Below are positions 28,012-37,810 of a stretch of 64,000 nt of DNA, piece after piece. The position numbers and the translations under genes are program-made. Below the pieces are notes generated by a model that was given only the letters and a program-made list of their open reading frames with translations, did no database searches and was not told where the DNA came from. Every line of letters begins with the position of its first letter. The first letter of the stretch is position 1. The stretch comes from Sphingomonas sp. 8AM. GTDB taxonomy: Bacteria; Pseudomonadota; Alphaproteobacteria; Sphingomonadales; Sphingomonadaceae. The stretch lies in contig NZ_LR733844.1 of the NCBI RefSeq assembly GCF_902506455.1, positions 2,871,303 through 2,935,302 of the forward strand, in the 5' to 3' direction.

Positions 28012-28776
28012 TCATCCGTCCGTCAGCGCCTCGACCGTTCCGACAGGATCGAGCACGAACTCGCGGTAGAGGCGGTAATGGTCGGTATCCTCCAGCCGGA
28101 TCGGATCGATACCGGCGCGGGTCATCGACAGCAGCCGAACGTCCGGCGTCGCCATCAGGATCGGCGAGTGGGTGACGACGATCACCTGCGCCACGCGGGC
28201 TTCGGCAATGGCACGCAGTAAGGTGACGAACTCGAACTGTCGTCGCGGCGACAGCGCCGACTCCGGTTCGTCAAAGAGGAAGATACCGGGATTTAGGCAG
28301 CGTTCGGCAAAGAATCTCAGGAAGCCCTCGCCATGCGAGTGCGAAAGGAAGTCCGGTGGTGCGGCCCCAACGTCGAGCGCAGCCTGGTCCAGATAACGCG
28401 ATACGCCGAAGAAGCTTTCGGCGCGGAAGAACCAGCCCTGCCCCATCTTCGGTAACCAGCTCGCGCGCAGGACGTCCTGCAGGCGATCGCCATTCTGCTC
28501 GACCGCCGTGCTATGATCGAGGGGGCGATATCCCGGGCCGCCGCCGGCGTGATCGAAGCCCGCCAGCGCGCCAATCCCTTCGAGCAGCGTGGATTTGCCG
28601 ACGCCGTTCTCCCCGACGATGATCGTCACCGCGCGATCGAAGTGCAGGACGAAATCCTCGTCGCGGAACAGCGGCAGATTGAAGGGATAGGTCGAACGAT
28701 CGAGCGTGACATCGTCGCGCAGCCGCACCTGCTTGAGATAGGGCGGCGCAAGCTTCGTCCGATAACCCCGTGCCAT
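28012..28776 (-). CDS. AAA-type ATPase of the SMC/ABC-like class, function unknown
   Basis: A 254-residue ATPase. It has a Walker A GENGVGKSTLL (about residues 54-64), Walker B FLFDEPESALSPRRQ (about 167-181), and a following VIVVTHSPILMATPD (the H-loop). This is the compact AAA_21/AAA_23-like arrangement, with no long coiled coil. It is 2 bases downstream of rmuC. Related genes occur singly in many bacteria; a role in DNA maintenance is possible but not shown. Confidence 0.82.
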   Translation of the reverse strand: MARGYRTKLAPPYLKQVRLRDDVTLDRSTYPFNLPLFRDEDFVLHFDRAVTIIVGENGVGKSTLLEGIGALAGFDHAGGGPGYRPLDHSTAVEQNGDRLQDVLRASWLPKMGQGWFFRAESFFGVSRYLDQAALDVGAAPPDFLSHSHGEGFLRFFAERCLNPGIFLFDEPESALSPRRQFEFVTLLRAIAEARVAQVIVVTHSPILMATPDVRLLSMTRAGIDPIRLEDTDHYRLYREFVLDPVGTVEALTDG

Positions 28777-28778
28777 CG

Positions 28779-30158
28779 CTATTCCGCCGCATCCTCCACC
28801 GCGACCAGCTTGGTCAGCGGACGTGCGGCCTGTTCGCCGACCGGCAAAGTCTCAATTGACTTGTTGCCGGTGTCAATGTTGAGCGACTCGAACCGCCGCG
28901 CGCTGGTCAGCACCTGACTTTCGAGGCTACCGACAAAGCTGTTGTACGCGCCCATCGCGGTGTCGAGGTTCTTGCCGAGCCGTGCGACGTGCCCACCCAT
29001 CACGGCGAGCCGCTGGTACAATTCCTTGCCGAGCGCGCCGATCTCCTGCGCCTCGCGCGCCAGTTTCTCCTGTCGCCACACCGCCGAGACGGTGCGCGCG
29101 ATCGCGATCAGGTTGGTCGGGGTGGCGAGCAGCACGCGGCGCTCGAAGGCGTAATCCCATAGCCCGGCGTCATGTTCGAGCGCGGCGGAGAGGAAATGCT
29201 CGCCGGGGACGAACATCACGACATATTCGGGCGTATCGTCGAACTGCGTCCAATAGGCCTTGGCGCCGAGCGCGTTGACGTGCGCGCGCATCGAGGCGGC
29301 ATGCGCGGCGAGCCCCAGCTGCCGCTCGGCCTCGTCAACCGCGCCGAATGCGTCCTGATAGGCGTTGAGTGACACCTTGGCGTCTACGATCAGCGACTTG
29401 CCGCCGGGGACGCGGACGATCGCATCGGGACGCAGCCGCGCGCCTTCGTCGCCGGTGACGCTGACCTCCATGCGGAAATCGGTGTGTTCGGCCAGCCCGC
29501 ACGATTCGAGGACGTTGCGAAGCTGTTGCTCGCCCCAGCGGCCGCGCGCCTTGGGGGCGTTGCGGAGTGCGTTGACCAGCTTGGCCGCCTCGCCCGAGAC
29601 ACGCTCCTGCCCGACGCGCATCGCCTCGATCTGGCCCTTGAGTTCACCGAAGGCATCGCGGCGCTCGGCCTCGACCCTGGCGACGCCCTCCTCGTAGCGG
29701 AGCAGACGGTCGTTGACCGGCTGGAGCAAGGCGCGCAGTCCCTGCCCCGATTGCTCCTCGGCCTGGCGGAAGCGCGCCTCGGCGCGTTCGAGGAACTGCT
29801 TCTGTGCCTCACCCAGCGCGTTCTGCGCGACCTCGCGGAAGCGCAGGCTCATCTCGTCAGCGGCGGCGCGCAGGTCGGCGATGCGTTGCTCGGCAGCCCG
29901 GCCCTCCGCCTCCAGCCGTGAGACCTGCAAGCGCGCGGCCTCGCGCTCGTCGCGCGCCTGCGCCAGCTCGGTGCGGAGCGTCTCGGCAGCCCGGGCGCGC
30001 TCCTCGGCGCCGGCGAGGTCGGTGATCGCGCGCTTGAACTGTTCGGCGTGCGCGTCGCGCTCGCGGCGGAAGCCATCCGCCCCGCGCTTCCCGGCCAGCC
30101 ATCCGAGCAAGGCGCCGAGCGCGAGCGCGATCAGCGCGACGAGGATATATTCGACCAT
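28779..30158 (-). CDS. rmuC: DNA recombination protein RmuC
   Basis: A 459-residue RmuC-family protein. An N-terminal membrane segment (EYILVALIALALGALLGWLAG) is followed by a long coiled coil to about residue 180 and the RmuC nuclease-like core. Core motifs are GRWGEQQLRNVLESCGLAE, RPDAIVRVPGGKSLIVDAK, and YVVMFVPGEHFLSAAL, with LLATPTNLIAIARTVSAVW. The family limits DNA inversions at repeats in E. coli. Confidence 0.95.
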   Translation of the reverse strand: MVEYILVALIALALGALLGWLAGKRGADGFRRERDAHAEQFKRAITDLAGAEERARAAETLRTELAQARDEREAARLQVSRLEAEGRAAEQRIADLRAAADEMSLRFREVAQNALGEAQKQFLERAEARFRQAEEQSGQGLRALLQPVNDRLLRYEEGVARVEAERRDAFGELKGQIEAMRVGQERVSGEAAKLVNALRNAPKARGRWGEQQLRNVLESCGLAEHTDFRMEVSVTGDEGARLRPDAIVRVPGGKSLIVDAKVSLNAYQDAFGAVDEAERQLGLAAHAASMRAHVNALGAKAYWTQFDDTPEYVVMFVPGEHFLSAALEHDAGLWDYAFERRVLLATPTNLIAIARTVSAVWRQEKLAREAQEIGALGKELYQRLAVMGGHVARLGKNLDTAMGAYNSFVGSLESQVLTSARRFESLNIDTGNKSIETLPVGEQAARPLTKLVAVEDAAE

Positions 30159-30222
30159 CTATGGAACATAGATCGAACGGGGCAGTGGCGACAACCGCTA
30201 ATTGCCGCCCGCTCGCCTGCGA

Positions 30223-30753
30223 TCAGCCGCGGCGGAGCTTGTCGAGCTTCTTGAGCAACATGCCGCGCTTCAGCCGCGAAATGTGGTCGATGAACAGGAC
30301 GCCATTCAGATGATCGATCTCATGCTGCATACATGTCGACATCAAACCGTCGAACTCGGCCTCCTGCCGCGCACCGTCGGTGTCGAGCCATGTGACGCGA
30401 CAGCGGGTCGGACGCGTGACTTCGGCATATTGCTCCGGGATCGACAGACAGCCTTCGTTGTAGCTTGCGGTTTCCTCGCTAACCCACGTGAGTTCGGGGT
30501 TGATGAAGGCGTGCGGGTCACGCGCCGCCTCGCGCGGCTCGTCCTCCCCCAGCTCACGTTCCTGCAGGTCGATGACGACGATCCGCTGCATGATGCCGAC
30601 CTGCACCGCCGCCAGCCCGATGCCATGCGCGTCGTACATGGTGTCGAACATGTCGGCGACGATCGCGCGGACAGCGTCGTTTACGTCCGGCGCCGGCGCG
30701 GCGGTTTCGCGCAGACGCGCGTCGGGAACTTCTACGATCGGGAGAATGGCCAT
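30223..30753 (-). CDS. def: Peptide deformylase
   Basis: A 176-residue iron/zinc enzyme that removes the formyl group from new proteins. The three family motifs are present: GIGLAAVQVG (residues 44-53), EGCLSIPE (100-107) and HEIDHLNG (144-151), giving the metal ligands Cys102, His144 and His148. Fmt, its partner enzyme, is encoded about 0.7 kb away on the other strand, with recR in between. Confidence 0.97.
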   Translation of the reverse strand: MAILPIVEVPDARLRETAAPAPDVNDAVRAIVADMFDTMYDAHGIGLAAVQVGIMQRIVVIDLQERELGEDEPREAARDPHAFINPELTWVSEETASYNEGCLSIPEQYAEVTRPTRCRVTWLDTDGARQEAEFDGLMSTCMQHEIDHLNGVLFIDHISRLKRGMLLKKLDKLRRG

Positions 30754-30784
30754 GGCGCGGGGCTAGAAGCGCGTCGCCGGCCCG

Positions 30785-31381
30785 TCAAGCGACCGGGCGG
30801 CGCGCGCGCAGCGCCTGCGCCAGCGTGCCCTCGTCGAGATAATCGAGCTCGCCGCCGACCGGCAGGCCGTGCGCGAGCTGCGTAAGCCGGACCGGATAGC
30901 GCTCCAGCCGCTCCGCCAGATAATGTGCGGTGGTCTGTCCCTCCAGCGTGGCATTCATCGCCAGCACGACCTCGTCGACCACGCCGCCGGCGACCCGCGC
31001 GATAAGGCCCTCGATCGCGAGATCCTCGGGCCGGACGCCCTCCAGCGCGGACAGTCGCCCGCCAAGCACATGGAACCGGCCCGGAAACAGCCGCCCGCGT
31101 TCGAGCGCCCACAAGTCGCTGACATCCTCGACCACGCACAGGCTGCGCGCGTCGCGGCGCGGATCGGCGCAGATCTGGCAGGGATCACTGGTGTCGACAT
31201 TGCCGCACAGGCCGCAGGTTGCGAGTCGTTCCTCCACCGCCGTCAACGCTGCGCGCAACGGCGCGAGCGACGCCTCGCGACGCTTGAGCAGATGGAGCAC
31301 CGCGCGTCGCGCCGAGCGGGGGCCGAGACCGGGGAGCCGCGCCAGCGCGCTCGTCAGCGCCTCGATCTCGGGTGATGCCAT
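30785..31381 (-). CDS. recR: Recombination mediator RecR
   Basis: A 198-residue RecR that works with RecF/RecO in gap repair. The helix-hairpin-helix [20 protein letters not shown], the zinc finger (Cys56, Cys59, Cys68, Cys71 in [16 protein letters not shown]), the Toprim start [13 protein letters not shown], and the C-terminal VTQL-like [19 protein letters not shown] are all seen. The ATG at 31381 gives the family length. Confidence 0.96.
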   Translation of the reverse strand: MASPEIEALTSALARLPGLGPRSARRAVLHLLKRREASLAPLRAALTAVEERLATCGLCGNVDTSDPCQICADPRRDARSLCVVEDVSDLWALERGRLFPGRFHVLGGRLSALEGVRPEDLAIEGLIARVAGGVVDEVVLAMNATLEGQTTAHYLAERLERYPVRLTQLAHGLPVGGELDYLDEGTLAQALRARRPVA

Positions 31382-31433
31382 GCGGAACAGATAGGGGGTT
31401 GCGCGGCGCGCCGCCAGCGTGTCGAGAGAGGCG

Positions 31434-32339
31434 ATGCGGATCATCTTCATGGGAACCCCGGCGTTCGCGGTGCCGACGCTGGAGGCGCTCGTCGCAGACG
31501 GACACGAGGTAGTCGTGGCGTACAGCCAGCCGCCGCGGCCGGGTGGGCGGCGCGGACGCGAGCTGGTGCGCGCGCCGGTGCATATCCGGGCGGACGAACT
31601 CGGCATACCGGTCGTGACGCCGATGACGTTGCGCAACGCTGCAGCGCAGGCCGCGTTCTCCGCGCACCAGGCGGACGTCGCAGTCGTGGCGGCCTACGGG
31701 CTGATCCTGCCGCGCGCGGTGCTCGAGGCGCCGCGGCTCGGGTGTTTGAACGTCCACGGATCGCTGCTGCCGCGCTGGCGCGGAGCCGCGCCGGTACAGC
31801 GCGCGATCCTTGCCGGGGACGCGGAGACCGGTGTCGGGATCATGCAGATGGAAGCCGGTCTCGATACCGGGCCGGTCCGGCGCGAGGCGCGGACGCCGAT
31901 CGATGGCAAGAATGCCGGACAACTGACTGACGAGCTGGCCTTGATGGGCGCACGGTTGATGGTGGAGGTGTTGCGCGATCCGGACGCCTGCCCACCCGTC
32001 GCGCAGCCGGTTGAAGGCGTCACTTATGCCGAGAAAATCCGCAAGGACGAGGCGCGGATCGACTTCGGTGCGGATGCCGCGCAGGTCGTGCGGCAGGTCG
32101 CGGCCTTTTGTCCGGTGCCGGGTGCCTTCTTCGAGCGTCAGGGCGAACGGGTGAAGGTGCTCGAAGCCGAACTGGCGGAGGCTCACGGTCCGCCGGGCGA
32201 GGTATTCGACGATACCTTGACGATCACCTGCGGGAAAGGCGCGATTCGACCGGTACGGGTGCAGCGGGCGGGTCGCGGCGTGATGAGCGTTGCGGAGTTG
32301 TTGCGCGGGTTCCCGATCCCGGTCGGCACGCAGCTGTGA
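31434..32339 (+). CDS. fmt: Methionyl-tRNA formyltransferase
   Basis: A 301-residue enzyme that formylates initiator Met-tRNA. It begins [19 protein letters not shown] and holds the 10-formyl-THF site with [20 protein letters not shown] and the [16 protein letters not shown] stretch. The C-domain begins around residue 205. GAGAGAGG precedes the chosen ATG. truA starts inside its stop (GTGA), so the two are coupled. Confidence 0.96.
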   Translation: MRIIFMGTPAFAVPTLEALVADGHEVVVAYSQPPRPGGRRGRELVRAPVHIRADELGIPVVTPMTLRNAAAQAAFSAHQADVAVVAAYGLILPRAVLEAPRLGCLNVHGSLLPRWRGAAPVQRAILAGDAETGVGIMQMEAGLDTGPVRREARTPIDGKNAGQLTDELALMGARLMVEVLRDPDACPPVAQPVEGVTYAEKIRKDEARIDFGADAAQVVRQVAAFCPVPGAFFERQGERVKVLEAELAEAHGPPGEVFDDTLTITCGKGAIRPVRVQRAGRGVMSVAELLRGFPIPVGTQL

Positions 32340-33127
32340 CGCGTTTCGCGCTGACTGTCGAGTTCGATGGCCGGCCGTTCATGGGCTGGCAGCGGCAGGC
32401 GCATGGGCCGAGCGTCCAGCAGGCGATCGAGGAAGCAGCGCTGGCGGTGACCGGCGAGCAGGTCGTGGTACATTGCGCCGGACGCACCGATGCCGGCGTC
32501 CATGGACTGGGCATGCGCGCGCATCTGGAGATCGCCAAGCCGATCGGCGCGTTCCGGCTGAGCCAGGCGCTCAACGCACGGCTGCGCCCCGCACCGGTCT
32601 CGATCCTCGATTGCACCGAGGTCGGCGAAGAATTTCACGCGCGTTTTTCGTGTCTTGCGCGCGCTTATGAATATCGGATCGTCAATCGTCGCGCCCCGCT
32701 GACTTTCGAGAAAGGGCTGGCGTGGCAGATCCCGCAACCGCTCGACGCGGCGGCGATGCACACAGCGGCGCAGCGACTGGTCGGCACGCACGACTTTACC
32801 ACCTTTCGCTCGGCGCATTGCCAGTCGGCGAGCCCGCTCAAGTCGATCGACTGGTTCGAGGTGGTGCGAGACGATGAGCGGGTGACCGCACGGGTCGAGG
32901 CGCGCTCGTTCCTCCACCATCAGGTGCGTTCGATGGTCGGCTGCCTGGCGCTGGTCGGCACGGGGCGTTGGTCGACGGACGATCTCGGCGACGCGCTGCG
33001 CGCCGCCGATCGCGGGCGGCTGGGGCTGAACGCACCACCGGACGGGCTGTTCTTCGTGAAGGCGCTCTATGCAGGCGACCGGCTGAAGCGCGACGCCAGT
33101 TCGACGTGCGTCGACCAGCGGAACTGA
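32336..33127 (+). CDS. truA: tRNA pseudouridine(38-40) synthase TruA
   Basis: A 263-residue synthase for pseudouridine at tRNA 38-40. The catalytic Asp52 is in [14 protein letters not shown]; other family parts are [13 protein letters not shown] and the [15 protein letters not shown] block. The start is a GTG overlapping the fmt stop. Its last 61 bases overlap the convergent RlmD-like gene. The C-terminal part after [12 protein letters not shown] (about 18 residues) may be a run-on beyond the usual family end. Confidence 0.95.
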   Translation: MTRFALTVEFDGRPFMGWQRQAHGPSVQQAIEEAALAVTGEQVVVHCAGRTDAGVHGLGMRAHLEIAKPIGAFRLSQALNARLRPAPVSILDCTEVGEEFHARFSCLARAYEYRIVNRRAPLTFEKGLAWQIPQPLDAAAMHTAAQRLVGTHDFTTFRSAHCQSASPLKSIDWFEVVRDDERVTARVEARSFLHHQVRSMVGCLALVGTGRWSTDDLGDALRAADRGRLGLNAPPDGLFFVKALYAGDRLKRDASSTCVDQRN

Positions 33128-34245
33128 CCGACCGGCTGGACCCAATCGAGCGTGTAGCCGGCTTTGCACAAATCCTGCGCATCCCGCGCGAAGCTGCCGG
33201 GATTGCAGGAAACATAGCCGATCGTCGCGACCTTTGACGCGGCGAGTTGCAGCACCTGCTCGCGTGCGCCCGCGCGCGGCGGATCGAGCACGACCGCGTC
33301 GAAGCGATCGAGCTCGGCAGTGGTCAACGGTCGGCGAAAAAGGTCGCGTTGCTCGGTGAACACCGGCCGCTGCGCGCGCCCTGCCGCCGCCTTGAGCGCC
33401 ATGATCGCGTCGCGCGCGCTCTCGGCCGCATAGACGCGCGCGTCGAGCGAAAGCGCGAACGTACCGAGCCCGGCGAACAGATCGGCGACGATCCGCGCGC
33501 CTTGCACCGCTTCGCGTGTCGCAGCGACCAGCGCGGCCTCGCCTTCGACGGTCGCCTGCAGGAACGACCCCGGCGGCAGCGGCACCGCGACGCCGCCGAG
33601 CGTGATCGTCACCGGCTCCGGCTCCCAGTGCGTTTCCGGTCCGATGCCGTCGTCGAAGGCAACGCGAGCAACGCCATGCGCCTGCGCAAGGGCGGTGAGC
33701 GCATCGTGGTGGGCGAGCCCCTCGGGCGCCACGCCCCTGACCAGCACGTCGACGCCCTGGTCGGCGAGCGTCAGATGAACGTCGAGGCGGCGCTTGGCCT
33801 TTAAGCTCGGCAGCAACCGCTTGAGCGGGCGGACCAGCGCGAACAGTTCGGGCGCAAGCACATGGCACTCGTGAAGGTCGACGATCTGGTGGCTGCGCTC
33901 GGCGGTGAAGCCCATCCGTCCCGATGGCTCGACGTGGAGCGAGGCACGACGGCGCGTGCGCGGCGGCGACAGCGCGGGCGGGCGGATCGGTGCGGGCACG
34001 CCATGTGCATCGAGTACGGAAGCGATCCGATCGGTGATGAATGCCGACCAGCTTTCGTCGTCGAGATGCTGGAGCTGGCAGCCGCCGCATTCGGGATAGT
34101 GGCGACAGGCCGGATCGATATGGTGCGGGCCGGCGATGATCGCACCGTCGTCGGTCAGCGTGTCGCCGGGGGCGGCGAGCGCGACATGCCGGCCGTCCCC
34201 GGCGATCCCTTCGCCACGCGCGGCGACGCGGACGATCACGCTCAT
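33067..34245 (-). CDS. RlmD/RumA-like 23S rRNA (uracil-C5) methyltransferase
   Basis: A 392-residue SAM-dependent methyltransferase of the TrmA/RlmD group. It has an N-terminal TRAM-like part, an iron-sulfur ligand set (Cys47, Cys53, Cys56 in [14 protein letters not shown], and a fourth near residue 132 in DLHECH), the SAM motif [15 protein letters not shown], the DPPRAG motif and catalytic Cys in [13 protein letters not shown]. The four cysteines place it with RlmD/RlmC rather than TrmA. It overlaps the NAD(P)HX gene by ATGA. Confidence 0.9.
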   Translation of the reverse strand: MSVIVRVAARGEGIAGDGRHVALAAPGDTLTDDGAIIAGPHHIDPACRHYPECGGCQLQHLDDESWSAFITDRIASVLDAHGVPAPIRPPALSPPRTRRRASLHVEPSGRMGFTAERSHQIVDLHECHVLAPELFALVRPLKRLLPSLKAKRRLDVHLTLADQGVDVLVRGVAPEGLAHHDALTALAQAHGVARVAFDDGIGPETHWEPEPVTITLGGVAVPLPPGSFLQATVEGEAALVAATREAVQGARIVADLFAGLGTFALSLDARVYAAESARDAIMALKAAAGRAQRPVFTEQRDLFRRPLTTAELDRFDAVVLDPPRAGAREQVLQLAASKVATIGYVSCNPGSFARDAQDLCKAGYTLDWVQPVGQFRWSTHVELASRFSRSPA

Positions 34246-35615
34246 GCGCGGGCTCCGGCAAGCGCAACGGCGAGATCGTCGGCGATGAACGCGGGGCCGA
34301 GCCGCCGCGCGGCCTCCGCGTGCAGCCACACACCGGCCGAAGCGCCGTCGAGCGCAGTGCGACCGTCGGCGAGCATTGCGGCGATCGCGCCGGCCAGCAC
34401 GTCGCCGCTGCCGGCGGTCGACAGCCAGGACGTCGCCTCCCCGGCGATGATCGCGCGGCCATCAGGCGCGGCGATGACGGTGTCGGGCCCCTTGAAGACA
34501 ATCGTCGCATCCGCGCGGGCCGCAGCATCGCGCGCCGCGGCGAGCTTGCTGCCGGCCGGCGCGCCGAACAGCGCCGCGAACTCGCCCGCGTGCGGGGTCA
34601 GGATCAGCGGTGCACGCCGGTCGCGGAGCCGCTCGGGGGTGACGAGATGGAGCGCGTCGCCGTCGACGACCAGCGGGTGGTCGGTGGCGAGCGCCTGTTC
34701 GAGCAGCGCGCGGGCGTCGTCGTCGCGTCCAAGGCCCGGGCCGACCAGCAGCGCGCCGATCCGCGGGTCGGCGAGCGCTTCCGCGTCGCAGCGGCGGCGG
34801 ACCAGTGCGTGCGGCGCGCCGGGTATCGTCGGCCCGAGCAGCTCCACATACCCCGCGCCCGCGTGCATCGCCGCGCTGGCGGCGAGCTGCGCCGCGCCTG
34901 CCATCCGCCCGCGCACCACCGCGACCATGCCGCGCGTGAACTTGTGCGCGTCGACCGGCGGCGCGGTGGGGTCGGGGTGCGCAAGGACCTGCGTGGCGCT
35001 GTCCGTGGCGACGCCGATCGGGATCACGCGGACCGCGCCGCAGCGCGCCGCGGCGGGCTGGAGCAGATGCGCCGGCTTGGCGGCGCCGAGCGCGAGCGTG
35101 ACATGGTACGGCGGGACGTCGCCGAGCAGTGCCCCATCATCGGTGGCAACGCCGCTCGGCACGTCGACTGCAATAGCCAGATTAGCTTGTCGAATCAGTT
35201 TGTTGAGGAACGAACTTGTGTCTTCTTCGAGCGCGCGCGTCAGCCCGGTGCCGAACAACGCGTCGACCAGCACCGGCGCCGGCGCGGCGGTGGCGAGCTG
35301 CTCGACCGGGCCGCCCCAGAGCGCGCGTGCGGCGATCGCGGCGGGTGTGCGCGGCTCAACCGCTGCGGCGACGCGAACCAACCGCCCCGCGGCGTGGAGA
35401 CGGGCCGCTGCGACATAGCCGTCTCCGCCATTGTGGCCCGGGCCGCACAGAATCAGCACGTCGTTGACACCCGCGAGCCGCCGGACCGCGCCGGCGATCC
35501 CGGCCCCGGCACGCTGCATCAGCGTGTCGACACTGGTGCCAGCGGCGATGGCGGCCGCTTCCGCCGCACGCATCTCGGCGGCGGTGAGCACGGCGGTTCC
35601 GGCGATCGGGATCAT
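34242..35615 (-). CDS. Bifunctional NAD(P)HX epimerase/dehydratase
   Basis: A 457-residue fusion that repairs hydrated NADH and NADPH. The N-terminal YjeF domain (epimerase) has LILCGPGHNGGDGYVAARL-like text (ILCGPGHNGGDGYVAAARL). The C-terminal ribokinase-like ADP/ATP-dependent dehydratase (about residues 220-457) has LILTPHAGEFAALFG and the TAGSGDVLAG nucleotide motif. This two-domain form is widespread (Nnr). Confidence 0.94.
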   Translation of the reverse strand: MIPIAGTAVLTAAEMRAAEAAAIAAGTSVDTLMQRAGAGIAGAVRRLAGVNDVLILCGPGHNGGDGYVAAARLHAAGRLVRVAAAVEPRTPAAIAARALWGGPVEQLATAAPAPVLVDALFGTGLTRALEEDTSSFLNKLIRQANLAIAVDVPSGVATDDGALLGDVPPYHVTLALGAAKPAHLLQPAAARCGAVRVIPIGVATDSATQVLAHPDPTAPPVDAHKFTRGMVAVVRGRMAGAAQLAASAAMHAGAGYVELLGPTIPGAPHALVRRRCDAEALADPRIGALLVGPGLGRDDDARALLEQALATDHPLVVDGDALHLVTPERLRDRRAPLILTPHAGEFAALFGAPAGSKLAAARDAAARADATIVFKGPDTVIAAPDGRAIIAGEATSWLSTAGSGDVLAGAIAAMLADGRTALDGASAGVWLHAEAARRLGPAFIADDLAVALAGARA

Positions 35616-35648
35616 GACCGCCGCGCCTATGCCACCTCCCCGCTGCCG

Positions 35649-37370
35649 TCAAATATCGGCGAACACGTGCCGTTCGGCCTTTGCTCCCGGGTGGGTCACC
35701 GCGCCCTTGTACGCCGGGCCGACGTTCTGCGCATAGCGCCACAAGGCGCCCGCGCCGTAATCGTTCTGGCGCGCCTGCCAGCGCGAGCGCCGCTCGGCGA
35801 GCAGCGCCTCGTCGACGAGCAGGTCGATCGTTCCCGCCTCGGCGTCGATGCGGATCGAGTCGCCATCCTCCACCAGCGCGATCGGGCCGCCATCGGCGGC
35901 CTCCGGGCCGACATGGCCGATGCAGAAGCCGCGCGTCCCACCCGAGAAACGCCCGTCAGTGATGAGCGCAACCTTCTCGCCCATCCCGAGCCCGTAGAGC
36001 GCGGCGGTGGTCGAGAGCATCTCACGCATGCCGGGTCCGCCCTTCGGCCCTTCGTAGCGGATGATGATGACTTCGCCCTCGTTGATCCGGCGCGCCTCGA
36101 CCGCCGCGAAGGCGTCCTCCTCGCAATCGAAGCAGCGCGCCGGCCCTTCGAATTGCAGGCGGTGCATTCCCGCGACCTTGACGATCGCGCCATCGGGAGC
36201 GAGCGACCCGCGCAAGCCGACGACGCCGCCGGTCGGCGTGATCGGGGTCGCGACGTCGTAGATGACCTTCTGGTCGGGGTTCCACGTCACCTCGTCGATG
36301 TTCTCGCCCAGCGTCTTGCCCGTGACGGTCAGGCACTCGCCATCGAGCAGCCCGCCGGCCAGCATCGTCTTCATCAGCATGTAGACGCCGCCCGCCTCGT
36401 ACATGTCCTTGGCAACGTATTGGCCACCCGGCTTGAGATCGGCGATGTAAGGCGTTGATTTGAACGCCTCGGCAACGTCGAACAGGTCGAAGTCGATCCC
36501 CGCCTCGCTCGCCATCGCGGGCAGGTGCAGCGCGGCGTTGGTCGAGCCGCCGGTCGCCGCGACGACCCGCGCGGCGTTGATGAACGCGCTGCGGGTGCAA
36601 ATGTCGCGCGGGCGCAGGTTGCGCGCGACCAGCTCCATCACTTGCGCGCCGGCCGCGACCGCGATCTGCTCGCGCGTGGTATAAGGCGCGGGGACCATGT
36701 TGCTGTTGGGGAGCGACAGGCCGATCGCCTCGCCGACGCAGGCCATCGTGTTGGCGGTGAACTGCCCGCCGCACGCACCGTGGCCGGGACACGCGACCTT
36801 TTCCAGCTCGTGCACCTCGGACAAGGGGCACGCGCCCGCGGCATATTTGCCGACCACCTCAAAGACATCGACGACGGTCACGTCGCGATCGTGGAAGCGG
36901 CCGGGGAGGATCGAGCCGCCGTAGACGAAGATCGACGGCACGTTGAGCCGCAGCATCGCCATCATCATCCCGGGTAGCGACTTGTCGCATCCCGCGAAGC
37001 CGACCAGCGCGTCATAGCAATGGCCCCGCACCGACAGTTCGACCGAGTCGGCGATCACCTCGCGGCTGACCAACGAGGATTTCATCCCCTGGTGCCCCAT
37101 CGCGATCCCGTCAGTGACGGTGATCGTATTGAAGCGGCGCGGCATCCCGCCGCCCTGCTCGACCCCGCGCCGCGCAGCGTCGGCCTGCGCGTTCAGGGTC
37201 GTGTTGCACGGTGCACTGTCATTGCCTGCGGAGGCGAGCGCGACGAACGGGCGCGCGATCTCCTCCTCGGTCAGCCCCATCGCATAATAATAGCTGCGGT
37301 GCGGCGCGCGTTCGGGGCCGACCGACACGTGGCGGCTCGGCAGGCGGGACTTGTCGAAGGTCTGGGTCAT
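35649..37370 (-). CDS. ilvD: Dihydroxy-acid dehydratase
   Basis: A 573-residue iron-sulfur enzyme of branched-chain amino acid synthesis. Cysteine ligands are within the [10 protein letters not shown] (about residue 56), [13 protein letters not shown] and [16 protein letters not shown] parts. The C-terminus has the FDCEEDAF and [18 protein letters not shown] text. The start at 37370 ([14 protein letters not shown]) fits relatives. Confidence 0.96.
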   Translation of the reverse strand: MTQTFDKSRLPSRHVSVGPERAPHRSYYYAMGLTEEEIARPFVALASAGNDSAPCNTTLNAQADAARRGVEQGGGMPRRFNTITVTDGIAMGHQGMKSSLVSREVIADSVELSVRGHCYDALVGFAGCDKSLPGMMMAMLRLNVPSIFVYGGSILPGRFHDRDVTVVDVFEVVGKYAAGACPLSEVHELEKVACPGHGACGGQFTANTMACVGEAIGLSLPNSNMVPAPYTTREQIAVAAGAQVMELVARNLRPRDICTRSAFINAARVVAATGGSTNAALHLPAMASEAGIDFDLFDVAEAFKSTPYIADLKPGGQYVAKDMYEAGGVYMLMKTMLAGGLLDGECLTVTGKTLGENIDEVTWNPDQKVIYDVATPITPTGGVVGLRGSLAPDGAIVKVAGMHRLQFEGPARCFDCEEDAFAAVEARRINEGEVIIIRYEGPKGGPGMREMLSTTAALYGLGMGEKVALITDGRFSGGTRGFCIGHVGPEAADGGPIALVEDGDSIRIDAEAGTIDLLVDEALLAERRSRWQARQNDYGAGALWRYAQNVGPAYKGAVTHPGAKAERHVFADI

Positions 37371-37420
37371 GATGCGCACGCCTATGTCGCCGAAGGCGGG
37401 CGTTGCGCAAGTATTATGCG

Positions 37421-37768
37421 TCAGACGAGTTGGCTGAGCGCCTTGTCGACCCCGTCGATCGTGAACGGCTTGGCGAGACGCGGACGTTGACGGTGGGTCG
37501 GCGCGATCTCCTCGCCGCCACCGCCCGTGGCGAAGACGAACGGGATGTTGCGCTCGGCCAACGCGTCGGCGATCGCGAAGCTCTTCTCGCCGCCACGCAG
37601 GTTGACGTCGAGGATAGCGGCGTCGAAGCCACCCGCCTCGACCATCGGCAATGCCGAGGCGACGCTGTCGGCGGTGCCGGCATGCGTCTTGTCGAGTGCG
37701 TCGAGAAAATCCTCGAGCATCATCGCGATCAGGGGTTCGTCTTCGACCAAAAGCACACGCATCGTCAT
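37421..37768 (-). CDS. Single-domain response regulator of the FAT GUY type
   Basis: A 115-residue receiver domain with no output domain. It has the acidic pair in VLLVEDEP (residues 5-12), Asp54 in [11 protein letters not shown], the [13 protein letters not shown] stretch (about 75-87), and the KPF lysine (about residue 100). The PFxFATG pattern is the one named for the FAT GUY family, of which SdrG in Sphingomonas is a member tied to the general stress response. It sits 42 bases after cckA on the same strand. A start at 37762 is also possible. Partner kinase is unknown. Confidence 0.87.
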   Translation of the reverse strand: MTMRVLLVEDEPLIAMMLEDFLDALDKTHAGTADSVASALPMVEAGGFDAAILDVNLRGGEKSFAIADALAERNIPFVFATGGGGEEIAPTHRQRPRLAKPFTIDGVDKALSQLV

Positions 37769-37810
37769 GGCAAAACGCCATAGCGCGCTCGCGCGCTCGC
37801 GCAACAGCTG

